A stretch of DNA of 63,891 nucleotides from Blastopirellula sp. (GCA_002733575.1 NVWB01000013.1:1-63891), one strand, 5' to 3'; shown: positions 53,589 to 62,764, counted from the first letter of the stretch. Notes: generated by a model not told the origin, from the letters alone. Program-made: numbers and translations.

Positions 53589-54065
53589 TCACCAGACCTT
53601 CCACCAAGGTTTCTTCTCTTTATCTTCCCAGCCACCAGGAGGTGGGTCTAGTTTTGTTTTAATAAAAGTAAGATATTTTGAGTCCTGATCTTCAAATATC
53701 TCTTGGCCATCTGCCATATAAGCACGTGCTAATTCATCCGCAGCCTGATCATGATTGCCAAGTTCAAGCTGACATTGGCCGAGTCGAAGGTGAAGAAAAG
53801 GGTTTCCAATTGCACCAGGACATTGCATTGCGTTGGAAAGATTGTCACGACCTGCTTCAAAATCGCCACTTAAAAAATTAGCATCGCCAATCGCAGCCAG
53901 CAGCCATGTTGCAGCTTCCCAATCTGTTTGTGGTTCAGGAAGAAGATTCCAAGCTTCCCAGTATTTCGCAAGTGCATCGGAATACTGATTCATTTCGGCA
54001 AGATCATCACCTAGAGCACTCAGTTGTTCGATCTTCTTGTGTGTGTCATCGGATAGTTCGGCCAT
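53589..54065 (-). CDS. Small cytoplasmic TPR protein
   Basis: Encodes 158 residues of TPR-type helices: YSDALAKYWEAWNLLPEPQT, AATWLLAAIGDANFLSGDFE and FLHLRLGQCQLELGNHDQAA. The pattern GNPFxHLRLGQCxxELG...ELARAYMxxGxEIFED belongs to a family seen in many bacteria, sometimes near toxin-immunity loci, but no toxin gene is visible here. No signal peptide. It ends in KKPWWKVW. Function unknown. Confidence 0.82.
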   Translation of the reverse strand: MAELSDDTHKKIEQLSALGDDLAEMNQYSDALAKYWEAWNLLPEPQTDWEAATWLLAAIGDANFLSGDFEAGRDNLSNAMQCPGAIGNPFLHLRLGQCQLELGNHDQAADELARAYMADGQEIFEDQDSKYLTFIKTKLDPPPGGWEDKEKKPWWKVW

Positions 54066-54109
54066 TATGGACGTCGCTTATACTAAAGGGATACTTAGGA
54101 AGAAACTTT

Positions 54110-54131
54110 GGTCCGCAGTAGCGGACTCTAC
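54110..54131. repeat. GGTCCGC palindromic repeat
   Basis: GGTCCGCAGTAGCGGACTCT with TAC forms a stem GTCCGC/GCGGAC and corresponds to 56532-56553. It touches the stop codon of the nitroreductase gene. Confidence 0.65.
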
Positions 54132-54736
54132 TAAAACTGATCCCGAATCACTACTTCACTCAACTCCAACTGCCCTGGCTTGGGCCAAGCCGCTTTCACT
54201 TGTTTGCCGACGGTGATCATGAAGCTGATTAGGTGGTTTTCTGGCAGGTTAATGAGTTGGCCGACTTTCTCGATATCGAAGCCGATCATTGGGCAAGTGT
54301 CGTAGCCCATGGCTTTGGCGGCAAGCATGATGGTTTGTCCGGCGATGGCACACGAGCGTTGTGCTTCGTCTCTTTGTAGCTGATCTTTACCTTCGTAGAA
54401 ACCGGCCAGCATGCCGGACATCATTTTGCTGGTCTCTTCTGGTGCATCTTTCCAGTAGCGGGCAGGGTTATCAGCGTGGGCATTTAAGTCAGCGGCCAAG
54501 ATGATCACCAGCGAGGCTTCTTCGACTTGAGCTTGATTGTAAGAGGCTTCTCGCAGTTTTGCACGCAGTTCTTTATTCTCTTTGATCAACACAAATCGCC
54601 AGTTTTGCATGTTGAATGATGTTGGCGACTGCACAGCGGCTTCCATCAGCTTGGTGACTTCGGCATCGCTCATTTCGTGTTGTGGATCGTAAGCTTTGAC
54701 AGAGCGGCGTTGGTAAATTGCGTCGAATGTATCCAT
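54131..54736 (-). CDS. Nitroreductase-family flavoprotein
   Basis: Encodes 201 residues. FMN-binding nitroreductase pattern: FDAIYQRRSVKAYDPQHEMS (RRS FMN-phosphate contact), PTSFNMQNWRFVLI and GYDTCPMIGFDIEKVGQLIN. Length matches the family. Members reduce nitro-compounds, quinones or other substrates with NAD(P)H; the physiological target is unknown. Transcribed from the divergent spacer 54737-54887 shared with the sulfatase. Confidence 0.9.
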   Translation of the reverse strand: MDTFDAIYQRRSVKAYDPQHEMSDAEVTKLMEAAVQSPTSFNMQNWRFVLIKENKELRAKLREASYNQAQVEEASLVIILAADLNAHADNPARYWKDAPEETSKMMSGMLAGFYEGKDQLQRDEAQRSCAIAGQTIMLAAKAMGYDTCPMIGFDIEKVGQLINLPENHLISFMITVGKQVKAAWPKPGQLELSEVVIRDQF

Positions 54737-54887
54737 GTTTTCCGTTTCTAATGTATATGATAAAAGAGTATTTTTGTTTTAATTGAAGTGCGGGCAATAA
54801 AATCGATCATCACTTGGTTGCATCTTGACCCGCAAAACCGATAATTGGGGCTCTTCTCTCAACCATCCCAATTGAAGGAACTTTGTG

Positions 54888-56453
54888 ATGAAACAGTTTG
54901 TGCCCACGTTGATTGTTAGTTTAGGGCTGCTTGCTATCTCTATTTCTAACAGTTTAGCGGCTGATGCTAAACGGCCCAATATCCTCTTTATCTATTCTGA
55001 CGACCATTCGCATCGCACGGTCAGTTGTTATCCAGAGGCGTATGCCTGGGCCAAAACGCCGAATATCGACAAACTGGCCAAACAAGGCGTGCGCTTCACA
55101 CATGCGTATGTTGGCACCTGGTGTATGCCATCTCGGGCCTCTATGTTGACCGGCCATCATCAATATGGGGTCGAATCAATGCGAATGGAGGGCACTTATC
55201 CAGGTAGCACTTATGATCCAGAAAAATGTCCGTTTTGGCCGAAAGTTTTTCGAGCCAATGGCTACACCACCGCACATTTGGGCAAGTGGCATACTGGGAT
55301 TGATACCGGATCAGGCCGTGATTGGGACTACCAAAAAGTTTGGAATCGCCCACGACATACCGGCAACGCGGGCAATTATTACGATGGACAGTTGATTGAA
55401 ACCGATGGCGGCAAAGCAGTTTTGACGCCTGGCTATACGACCGACATGTACACCCAATGGGCCGACGATTTTATTCGGGGCGATCATCGAGATGCCAAAA
55501 AACCGTGGTACTTATGGCTGTGCTACGGGGCAGTGCATGCACCGTTTACTCCGGCCGAACGTCACTTGGGTGATTACGCAGATATCAAAGTTGAAACACC
55601 GAAAGACATCTACCCGCCCCGACCTGGCAAACCAGACTACATGCAAAAGTTGGCACATTGGATCGAAGGGCCCAATGGCGAACCGATCTTGAATGCGGAA
55701 CAATCGAAGATGAAAACGATTGCCCCGATGCCCGGTTTGCATGGAGACACACTCACGCATTGGGTACGTCAATATCATCAAGGCGTGTTGGCCATTGACG
55801 ATGCGGTGGGCAAGTTGGTGAAAACGCTGAAAGAAACGAAGCAGTATGACAACACGCTGATTGTGTTCACTTCCGATCAAGGTTTCGCCTGGGGCCAACA
55901 TGGCTTGCGTCATAAGCTGGCACCGTATGATGCCTCGATTCGATCTCCCATGATTATCAGTATGCCAAGCCAAATTGAGTCAGGCAAAGTCTGCCGCAGG
56001 ATTGTCGCTGGCGTTGATTTGATTCCAACGTTCTTCCAGTTCGCCGGACTTGAACTTCCTTGGAAAATGCACGGACACGATCTGACCCCACTGCTAAAAG
56101 ACCCTACTGCAAAATGGGAACATCCTACGCTGTTGACACTGACAGGTCGCAAGTATGGAAGCGACACCGATGTGATCACCGACGACCCTGAAGAGTTGTA
56201 CTTGGGCGGAATCCCATGGTGGGTTTTCCTGGCCAAAGGGCGTTACAAATACATCCGCACGTTAGTGGATGATCAAGTGGAAGAACTGTACGACTTGAGA
56301 AATGACCCTGAAGAACTCGATAACTTGGCCGTAAAACCAGAGCATCAAAAGTTACTCAAACGCTATCGCAATAACTTGCTCAAAGAACTTCGCCGCACCG
56401 ATGCCGGAATGGTGAACAACTTGCCGAGCATTAAGACGCTCGATTCCAAGTAG
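54888..56453 (+). CDS. Secreted sulfatase (type I, formylglycine)
   Basis: Encodes 521 residues from the ATG at 54888 (GTG one codon earlier is possible; AAGGAAC lies about 10 bases upstream). Signal peptide ending near NSLAA (residue 25). The metal-binding start NILFIYSDDHSHRT contains the Asp-Asp pair, and WCMPSRASMLTG holds the C-x-P-S-R formylglycine site with Cys79 as the residue to be oxidised. Further family blocks: AHLGKWHTGID, VFTSDQGFAWGQHGL. It should hydrolyse sulfate esters, most likely on polysaccharides. It stands alone. Confidence 0.94.
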   Translation: MKQFVPTLIVSLGLLAISISNSLAADAKRPNILFIYSDDHSHRTVSCYPEAYAWAKTPNIDKLAKQGVRFTHAYVGTWCMPSRASMLTGHHQYGVESMRMEGTYPGSTYDPEKCPFWPKVFRANGYTTAHLGKWHTGIDTGSGRDWDYQKVWNRPRHTGNAGNYYDGQLIETDGGKAVLTPGYTTDMYTQWADDFIRGDHRDAKKPWYLWLCYGAVHAPFTPAERHLGDYADIKVETPKDIYPPRPGKPDYMQKLAHWIEGPNGEPILNAEQSKMKTIAPMPGLHGDTLTHWVRQYHQGVLAIDDAVGKLVKTLKETKQYDNTLIVFTSDQGFAWGQHGLRHKLAPYDASIRSPMIISMPSQIESGKVCRRIVAGVDLIPTFFQFAGLELPWKMHGHDLTPLLKDPTAKWEHPTLLTLTGRKYGSDTDVITDDPEELYLGGIPWWVFLAKGRYKYIRTLVDDQVEELYDLRNDPEELDNLAVKPEHQKLLKRYRNNLLKELRRTDAGMVNNLPSIKTLDSK

Positions 56454-56465
56454 CGTTGTAGCCTA

Positions 56466-56487
56466 GTAGGGTACGCTATTGCGTACC
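56466..56487. repeat. GTAGGGTACGC palindromic repeat
   Basis: GTAGGGTACGC-TATT-GCGTACC. Stem GGTACGC/GCGTACC. Variant of the GGTCCGC family in the opposite orientation, with compensating stem changes (GTCCGC versus GTACGC). Confidence 0.65.
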
Positions 56488-56531
56488 AGGGAATGGGGTT
56501 TTGTTGTCAACCGATTTTTCTCGAACATCCT

Positions 56532-56553
56532 GGTCCGCAATAGCGGACCCTAC
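56532..56553. repeat. GGTCCGC palindromic repeat
   Basis: GGTCCGC-AATA-GCGGACC followed by CTAC, a perfect 7-bp stem. Confidence 0.7.
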
Positions 56554-56557
56554 TTCC

Positions 56558-56716
56558 TCGCTCGGCGAACTCAGTTGCTCCTTTGATGGCCTACGGCCAC
56601 ACCGACGACGTTCCGAATTCCTTGCCTAAACAGCGCATCGATCCTGACAGTGCTGGCACCGCAGTGGTGCGTTTACCCGCAGAATCGGAACTAACGGCGA
56701 AGTCGTTAAGGTTGTG
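56558..56716 (+). repeat. Dispersed coding-like repeat (GHTDDVPN family)
   Basis: Bases 56587-56716 keep an open frame PLMAYGHTDDVPNSLPKQ to the stop TGA near 56716. Its start matches 29031-29062 at protein and DNA level (PLMAxGHTDDVPN), after which the sequences part. The preceding 25 bases (56558-56582) are the reverse complement of 28948-28973. Confidence 0.6.
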
Positions 56717-56765
56717 ATGTCGATCATAATTGCAAGGCTAAGGGATTCGCCTTGTCAGATGGGAC

Positions 56766-56795
56766 AAAAGGCCCGGTATTAATACCGGGCCTTTT
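56766..56795. terminator. Bidirectional terminator, perfect palindrome
   Basis: AAAAGGCCCGGTATT joins directly to AATACCGGGCCTTTT, a perfect 30-base palindrome with T-runs on both strands, between repeats and the DUF1559-type gene end at 56835. Confidence 0.85.
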
Positions 56796-56834
56796 ATTCA
56801 TTCTTGACGTTCTATTTCAGCGGAAATTGATGTT

Positions 56835-58454
56835 CTAAAAATCAACCACCTCGCCGCCTGCATGTGTTAGCAGTTTGATGAATTTCTCTTTGGTCATGGT
56901 CTCGGTGATAATCCTGCGAGCACTGCCATCAAAAAGCACGACCGTAAATCCATTTTGATTCTTACGCACTAGCCCTTTCAATGGGTTGTCGAGGTCAATC
57001 TGAAAGTCGTCAGGCTTGGTCCAAGTCACGGCCTTCTCATCGGGAACTTCGAGTATCGCAATTGTGTTCGACAATCCATCGGTAATATTGCTAAACTTTA
57101 AGCGTTCATGCTCTTGAAACGGCAACCCTTTTGCTAACGGCACTTGATAATTGGTCATGCCTGGTGCAGCCTTGCTTCCTGGTCGTCTAAAAGTTTTTGG
57201 CATTAGACCAATCAGTTTGATATTATGTTCACTATCCCAAGGTTCATCTAAATGAAACTGATTGTATAGATCGGATTGTTCGAGAAATGGAAGAATGTGA
57301 ACCCGCCACGAGAGCAGCGGTTTTCCATCTTTATCTCTCATCGTTTGCGACGGCATACGGATATAGGTGTCATGATAATTGTGCAATGTCAGTATGAGCT
57401 GCCTTAAATTATTCGTGGAACTAATACGTTGCGCAGCCATACTAGATTGGGCCACCGCGGGCATCACCAATGCCATGGTATAGCCGATCAGTATCTGTTG
57501 GGTTAGCTGTTCTTTTCCTTTCGTTGACAAGGTGAGCACGTTTCCTTCTCGTTTCGGTTTCAGGGTTTCTACAACAAAACTGCTCAGTCGGGATTGATAT
57601 GTGGCGAGTGCTTTTTGGGTACTATCATATTGATTTTCATCAAACTGTGCATCGGCCATCTTTTGATAAAACGTCAAAACCTGATTCAGCGTGGCTTGAA
57701 CTTCTTGTGCCGATGCTTCATCCGCCGTGGTTATTTTTGCCTCGAAGTAAGTCGAATCGGTAATCGATGCCTTCATCGAGATGGTATCGATTTGCGAGGG
57801 CAATGTTTTCACCGGGGCTAAACCGGGAGGGAATGTTAGAGGCGAAATCATAAAACTAGCCAGGTCTCGAATCGGTTCAACTGCCACAAAAACCTGTAGA
57901 TCCGATTTGTCTAAGCTGTTGTTGACAAAATTCGCGAGTGGTCCTGATTTCGGATTCTGCTTTTGAGCGAGCATGTCACGTAACATTTCATCGTTGGCTG
58001 CAAGGATGGTCTTTTCATCCAGTTGATAGAAACTAGGAAAATAAGGACTCTGGGCCTGACGATAGCTGGGGCCATTTTCGGAAAACGGTGCCTTTTTAGT
58101 GCTCCCTTGCTCATCAAGTACTGGTAACAAATCATCAATAGAAGTGGGTTCGTTAAAACTGGCAACGACTCCGACGCGTGGTACGCCACTGGCCGCAGGA
58201 GGCGCAGCTACTAGTAACACGGAATCTAGGTGGACTGGATCAATCCCCAGCATTTGGACCGACATCGCCGACAAGACTTCCATGGGCAGCATTTGCAGAT
58301 GCTTGTCAGTTAAAACCTTTTGCGGGTAAACAACCACCGCCGCTGAACTGTCGGGCGTAATAAATTGCGTATCGACTTCGGCAAATAGCGTTTGCTGAAA
58401 CAGAACGATACCCATCAACGCACTGATGACTTTGAATTGACTAAAACGATACAT
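56835..58454 (-). CDS. Secreted DUF1559-like protein
   Basis: Encodes 539 residues. A signal peptide (SALMGIVLFQQTLFA) is followed by a long planctomycete-specific part and, from about residue 345, a DUF1559-type region: NNLRQLILTLHNYHDTYIRM, LLSWRVHILPFLEQSDLYNQ and GNTxxxx-like ITDGLSNTIAILEV, closing with VVLFDGSARRII. DUF1559 proteins are abundant in planctomycetes, mostly with pilin-like N-termini; here the pilin-like prepilin helix is absent at the N-terminus. Last gene of the sigma-factor operon, 59 bases after the previous gene. Function unknown. Confidence 0.85.
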   Translation of the reverse strand: MYRFSQFKVISALMGIVLFQQTLFAEVDTQFITPDSSAAVVVYPQKVLTDKHLQMLPMEVLSAMSVQMLGIDPVHLDSVLLVAAPPAASGVPRVGVVASFNEPTSIDDLLPVLDEQGSTKKAPFSENGPSYRQAQSPYFPSFYQLDEKTILAANDEMLRDMLAQKQNPKSGPLANFVNNSLDKSDLQVFVAVEPIRDLASFMISPLTFPPGLAPVKTLPSQIDTISMKASITDSTYFEAKITTADEASAQEVQATLNQVLTFYQKMADAQFDENQYDSTQKALATYQSRLSSFVVETLKPKREGNVLTLSTKGKEQLTQQILIGYTMALVMPAVAQSSMAAQRISSTNNLRQLILTLHNYHDTYIRMPSQTMRDKDGKPLLSWRVHILPFLEQSDLYNQFHLDEPWDSEHNIKLIGLMPKTFRRPGSKAAPGMTNYQVPLAKGLPFQEHERLKFSNITDGLSNTIAILEVPDEKAVTWTKPDDFQIDLDNPLKGLVRKNQNGFTVVLFDGSARRIITETMTKEKFIKLLTHAGGEVVDF

Positions 58455-58513
58455 AGATTTTTATCCCTTGGAGAAAATGAGGGGAAACATGTTGAACAGG
58501 AGAGAGACGAGCG

Positions 58514-60037
58514 TTATTTCTTTAAAGTTAATTCGATCACCACGGGTTTTTTCCCTTGATAGTCGTCGGTCATTTCAATAATCGCAGATTGGTTTTGGAT
58601 TCGATAATTAAAAGGCTTGCCTGTCATTGGATTCGATGGAACAGGTATCACGGTTATCTGATCTAACGAACTAGGGAGTTTTCCATCGTTCAAGGCAGCA
58701 TGCCAACGAATCGCTTCAATCGTTCTCAGGACTGCCACCTTACGACGACTCAATGCTTGAGCGGCTTGAACTTGGTTGATCGCAGGCAATAGAGTACTTG
58801 CCAATGGAATAATTTCTTTCGCTTTCGAATTGAGGCGAAACTCTTCTTCTCCGATACGATTATAGGGCAGGGCTTCGTGGTACGGAAAATAGCTGTACTT
58901 CAACAGATCATCACGAAGTTCTGCAAAGGCATGTTTGGTATATAACAGAATAGCACGAGCCTTTGACATTTTTTCGACAACGGTTTCAGCGTACCCATAT
59001 TTTATCAATCCACTTTTGGCCCGTTTTGATTGGCTATAAACGTGAACTCGAAACAACATGGATTTGGCATTATTGTTTAATCCATCCGTCGCATTTCTCA
59101 TGAACGTGATTTTCGAATACTCGGCCAACTTCGATAACACGGTGTTCAATTGAGTGTCCCAATAGGCATCGGAGAAACCATCTTTCTCTGCTTCATCTAG
59201 CTGTGGAAAGACCATTGCAACGCTGTTTTTCTCAAACTCAAGTGCATGCGAAAAGTCAACCACGGGGTCCGGCAAACTAGCGAGCATCCAAGAGAGATTC
59301 GGTGTGTCGGCGTGTTCCATCAGCACATACACTTGCTCTAGCATGATATTACTGATGGCGACCCCAACTAAGCCGCTTACCAGAATAAGCTCTCCCCCCA
59401 CATGCTTGGCCAGTGTAAATCCAATGCGGAGGTCTTCGACTGCTTGTTCTATATTGCCTTGCGATATTTCATAATGTATTTTCAGGGCCAATAATCGAGC
59501 GATGCTCCGGCATTCTTGAATTGCAGGCAATAAGATCGAATACATATCGTGTTGCTGTTCTCGAATCGGCATCCCCCAATTACAATTTTGCCGCAATGCA
59601 CCGTAACGGGTCTCTTGGAATACATTTTGATAATGATCCAGAACGCGTTTCACCTCATCAACTGGCAGCGTATCAATGGGGGCATCGGTCCATTGAGCGA
59701 TATTCTCCCAGTGCGAAATTTGATCTTCTCGAGGGGCATTATTCTGTTGCATCAGCAAGATGGCCCGATAGTAAAGTGGGGCCGCGTTGCCTTCGTATTG
59801 ATCCGTCCAACGATGTCGCATGGAGTATTTCAACGCAGGCACAGGCGGCACGGCAGGCTGAACTGTAAGGTGAATCAACTTGGTCGATTCTGGATAGCCA
59901 GTTGGCTTCGGTTGGCTGTCTGCTACGGGTTGCTCTTCACTTTCTAGACTAGAAGAGAGTTCATCTTCGGCCCAGCCTGTTTGCACTACACATAGTAGCA
60001 ACGCGAGAATCCAGAGTGATTGAGATCGGATATTCAT
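58514..60037 (-). CDS. Exported conserved protein with pseudopilin-like C-terminal segment
   Basis: Encodes 507 residues from the ATG at 60037; TTAGGAAAA precedes it. Signal peptide (LWILALLLCVVQTGWAEDEL). A large helical body follows with LARLLALKIHYEISQGNIEQ and TLLPAINQVQAAQALSRRKV. The C-terminal 90 residues (RTIEAIRWHAALNDGKLPSS, VPSNPMTGKPFNYR) resemble the globular end of type II secretion pseudopilins and many planctomycete proteins, used here as a C-terminal domain. It lies between a small membrane protein and a DUF1559-like gene in one operon. Function unknown. Confidence 0.78.
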   Translation of the reverse strand: MNIRSQSLWILALLLCVVQTGWAEDELSSSLESEEQPVADSQPKPTGYPESTKLIHLTVQPAVPPVPALKYSMRHRWTDQYEGNAAPLYYRAILLMQQNNAPREDQISHWENIAQWTDAPIDTLPVDEVKRVLDHYQNVFQETRYGALRQNCNWGMPIREQQHDMYSILLPAIQECRSIARLLALKIHYEISQGNIEQAVEDLRIGFTLAKHVGGELILVSGLVGVAISNIMLEQVYVLMEHADTPNLSWMLASLPDPVVDFSHALEFEKNSVAMVFPQLDEAEKDGFSDAYWDTQLNTVLSKLAEYSKITFMRNATDGLNNNAKSMLFRVHVYSQSKRAKSGLIKYGYAETVVEKMSKARAILLYTKHAFAELRDDLLKYSYFPYHEALPYNRIGEEEFRLNSKAKEIIPLASTLLPAINQVQAAQALSRRKVAVLRTIEAIRWHAALNDGKLPSSLDQITVIPVPSNPMTGKPFNYRIQNQSAIIEMTDDYQGKKPVVIELTLKK

Positions 60038-60081
60038 GAACAATTTTCCTAAGACTTATATCGATAATAGAAGGAATAAAT

Positions 60082-60612
60082 CTAGCCTTTGAGTAATTCA
60101 TTTAACAACTCGCGGTGCGTGCGAGTGACCGGTAACACACTGCCGTGTGTCGGTTCGGTAGCAGGTTCTATTTCTTCAAACGGGTTGCCAGAGTAGAGAA
60201 GCCGATTGCGAAACCAAGCGTTGGAATTTTTAACAAGCCACGCTGGTTTGAAGTTAGGAGAGTTTGTCTGGGGCATGAGCGCGACAGGCAAAGCCACGCT
60301 GGTCGGAGGCGTTTCAACCACTGCCAGAGAAGTTGGTGATGGTGTTTCAGGCTCGGGAGGATTGTGATTGGCAATCGGGACTTCTGGGTCATTGCTGGAA
60401 AGCAAAAAACCTGTTTGCACCAACGACACACACGCCAACATACCGCATAGGGTGGCCCATTTTCTGACAGCCGAATTTGTCTTACGACCGGCTTCAACTT
60501 GGCCCGCTTCAAACATCAGGGCATCACGATTAATCGCGGCACCACTGGGAACTAGTTCGGCCAGTTCGGCTTCAAACAGACTTTGGTCAAAATTCAGCGG
60601 TTCGTTTTGCAT
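60082..60612 (-). CDS. Single-pass membrane protein, probable anti-sigma factor
   Basis: Encodes 176 residues from the ATG at 60612, inside the end of the sigma-factor gene (overlap of 19 bases). A cytoplasmic N-terminal 48 residues (NFDQSLFEAELAELVPSGAA) precede one hydrophobic helix (about residues 50-71, ATLCGMLACVSLVQTGFLL), then a Pro/Thr-rich linker and a periplasmic C-terminus ending RTHRELLNELLKG. Size, topology and coupling to the sigma gene fit an anti-sigma factor; no zinc-binding His/Cys motif is seen, so the assignment rests on context. Confidence 0.7.
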   Translation of the reverse strand: MQNEPLNFDQSLFEAELAELVPSGAAINRDALMFEAGQVEAGRKTNSAVRKWATLCGMLACVSLVQTGFLLSSNDPEVPIANHNPPEPETPSPTSLAVVETPPTSVALPVALMPQTNSPNFKPAWLVKNSNAWFRNRLLYSGNPFEEIEPATEPTHGSVLPVTRTHRELLNELLKG

Positions 60613-61103
60613 GGTTCTTCCAATCGTTTTCGTAGTTCTTGTATCGCTTGCTGGAAAGTGCGATGGGTGGTGCTGTCTGACTGGCGAACTAACTTTCCAA
60701 TTTCTTTGAAAGTTAGCTTGCCCCAAATTCTGGCAACCACGATTTCTTTTTGCAGGGCCGGTAAATGTGCCAAGGCTTCGACTGCTGCTTGGCCATCTAT
60801 CGCCGCACTAGGGTCAGACTCAAACCAAGTCGACCGCGTTTGTGCGGCAATGGCCTCTCGATTTTTTCGGCGTTTGCTGGCCCTGGTAATTTGAAACGCT
60901 TCGTTGCGTACCACCCGAAACAGCCACGCCGCCGGGTTGTCAGGCAAGCCAGCTCGACTTGCCAATTTCACAAAAGCGGCTTGCACCGCATCTTCTGGTT
61001 CACTGCACAACTGCCGAGCATACAACGTCAGCGCAGGGGCATGTTGGTCTAATAATTGACCAAGTACCGTGGCACTGATTTGGCTGTGATCTGGACTCGA
61101 CAA
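60594..61103 (-). CDS. ECF RNA polymerase sigma factor
   Basis: Encodes 169 residues. Region 2: QLLDQHAPALTLYARQLCSEPEDAVQAAFVKLASRAGLP with the PAAWLFRVVRNEAFQ element; region 4: LPALQKEIVVARIWGKLTFKEIGKLV with the HTH QSDSTTHRTFQQAIQELRKRL. Shorter than group 1 sigmas, consistent with an ECF protein. It starts the four-gene operon (sigma, membrane protein, pilin-tailed protein, DUF1559-like protein) and probably directs its own transcription from 61104-61339. Confidence 0.93.
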   Translation of the reverse strand: MSSPDHSQISATVLGQLLDQHAPALTLYARQLCSEPEDAVQAAFVKLASRAGLPDNPAAWLFRVVRNEAFQITRASKRRKNREAIAAQTRSTWFESDPSAAIDGQAAVEALAHLPALQKEIVVARIWGKLTFKEIGKLVRQSDSTTHRTFQQAIQELRKRLEEPCKTNR

Positions 61104-61339
61104 AAAAAGCTCTCCCTGCTGGCGTTACTTAAAGAATGCCGCCCAGTGGGCATTGTCCCATAATTTCATGGAAAAAGGAAAGGATTTTGATTCATCTTGT
61201 TAATCGTGTGCATACTGTCTTAATAATGGTCAGAATACTCGCCTGGCGCTAGACGCTGGGGCGTGGGCGATATTAAAATAGGGAGCAGCCTATGCCTGGG
61301 CCAGTCCTCACTACATAAACACTTAGGAAACTTTTAGTT

Positions 61340-62764
61340 ATGAGTCAATTCAAATTCGTCTTCAGGTTGTTCCTGGTTGTCATGGGCTTCATGACCATAA
61401 CAGCCACAGTTCGGTCAGAGGAAAAACAGCCTGATATTGTTTTTATCATCGTCGATGATCTGAATGACTGGGTGGGCTGTCTTGGCGGTCATCCCGATGC
61501 CAAGTCACCGAACATTGATGCTCTGGCGAATAGTGGGATGCTTTTCTCTCAAGCCTACTGCAACTCTCCGCAATGCCGCCCCTCGCGGACAAGCTTGAAC
61601 TATGGGATTTATCCTTTTAACACCGGGACTTACTTCAATGCCAGGAGTCCCCAAGAAACACCAATCAAAACACCGAGCATGCAGCAGTTCTTCATGGAAA
61701 GCGGTTACCGTGTTGTTAGCGGGGGTAAAGTTTTTCACGGTAATCCCGGCAAGGTAGGAGATGCACTATTGGGAAGACCAAGAGATCCCAAACCACCCAA
61801 GGGAGAAGACAACTTCAATGCTTTGCGAGCGCCAAACGATGGCTATGCCCTTGATGTCACCGACAAAGAAATGGGAGATTACAAGGTCGCTAGTTGGGCC
61901 ATCGAGCAATGGAATGAAGTCACCGAAAAACCTCTCTTCATGTCGGTTGGTTTCTACCGACCACATCGACCGTTGCAAGTGCCCAAGTCTTGGTTCGAAC
62001 ATTTTCCACTCGAATCGATTCAGCGTCCTGCTGAACCTGACAGAGTGGATGACTGGGCCGACATGCCAGTGTTTGCTCAGCGTCTTGCCCGCACCCACGC
62101 CCATAAACCACTCCACAAGGGACTGAGTGATCACGAGTACATTGTTGCTAATGATGAGTGGGATGCCACAATTCGCGCCTATCAAGCGTCTATTGCTTTT
62201 GTTGATCACCAGATCGGCCGGTTTGTCGAGAGTCTAAAGCACAATCCTCGCGGACGTGAAACATTCGTCATGCTGGTGAGTGATCATGGTTGGCATCTGG
62301 GCGAAAAGAAACACTGGTGCAAGGGAGCCATCTGGGAACAGACCACGCACATTCCCTTCATCGTTCACGGACCAGGAATTAAAACTGGTTCTACCTGCAC
62401 CCAGCCAGTCAGCCTGATTGACGTTTATCCTTCGCTACTAGATCTTGCGGGAATCGAAATCCCCGACTGGCTCAACGGCACTTCCATCAAACCGCAACTC
62501 GCCGAACCATCTTCCCCGCGATCTGCTGCAATTTCATCTTACGGGGAAGGTAACACTTCGATTCGCACCGAGCGCTGGCGTTACATCCGTTACGAAGACG
62601 GCAGCGAAGAACTCTACGATCACCGAATCGATCCAAACGAATGGACCAATTTGGCGAACCAACGCGAGCATAAAAAGCTAAAGAAACAATTGGCTGCAAT
62701 GATCCCAACCGATCAGCATTCAGGCATAAAAGTGCAAAGTTGGTTTGATAAGTTTCAAAAGTGA
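61340..62764 (+). CDS. Secreted sulfatase, iduronate-2-sulfatase-like
   Basis: Encodes 474 residues. Signal peptide ending near ATVRSE (residue 27). PDIVFIIVDDLNDWVGCLGG gives the metal-binding Asp pair, and NSPQCRPSRTSLNYG is the C-x-P-S-R formylglycine site with Cys79. Further blocks: GKVFHGNPG, SVGFYRPHRPLQVP, VSDHGWHLGEKKHWCKG, typical of the iduronate-2-sulfatase-like group (S1_7-type, subfamily call unchecked). The loop after the motif reads SLNYG where SLLTG is usual, a minor variant. Followed by esterase remnants. Confidence 0.94.
   Translation: MSQFKFVFRLFLVVMGFMTITATVRSEEKQPDIVFIIVDDLNDWVGCLGGHPDAKSPNIDALANSGMLFSQAYCNSPQCRPSRTSLNYGIYPFNTGTYFNARSPQETPIKTPSMQQFFMESGYRVVSGGKVFHGNPGKVGDALLGRPRDPKPPKGEDNFNALRAPNDGYALDVTDKEMGDYKVASWAIEQWNEVTEKPLFMSVGFYRPHRPLQVPKSWFEHFPLESIQRPAEPDRVDDWADMPVFAQRLARTHAHKPLHKGLSDHEYIVANDEWDATIRAYQASIAFVDHQIGRFVESLKHNPRGRETFVMLVSDHGWHLGEKKHWCKGAIWEQTTHIPFIVHGPGIKTGSTCTQPVSLIDVYPSLLDLAGIEIPDWLNGTSIKPQLAEPSSPRSAAISSYGEGNTSIRTERWRYIRYEDGSEELYDHRIDPNEWTNLANQREHKKLKKQLAAMIPTDQHSGIKVQSWFDKFQK

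Larger units (their letters stand above)
56454..56834. other. Intergenic region with several repeats, no gene
   Basis: About 380 bases holding two palindromes related to 54110 (56466-56487 and 56532-56553), the module inverted relative to 28948-28973 with the GHTDDVPN-coding module (56558-56716), and a perfect terminator. No intact gene is seen. Confidence 0.65.
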
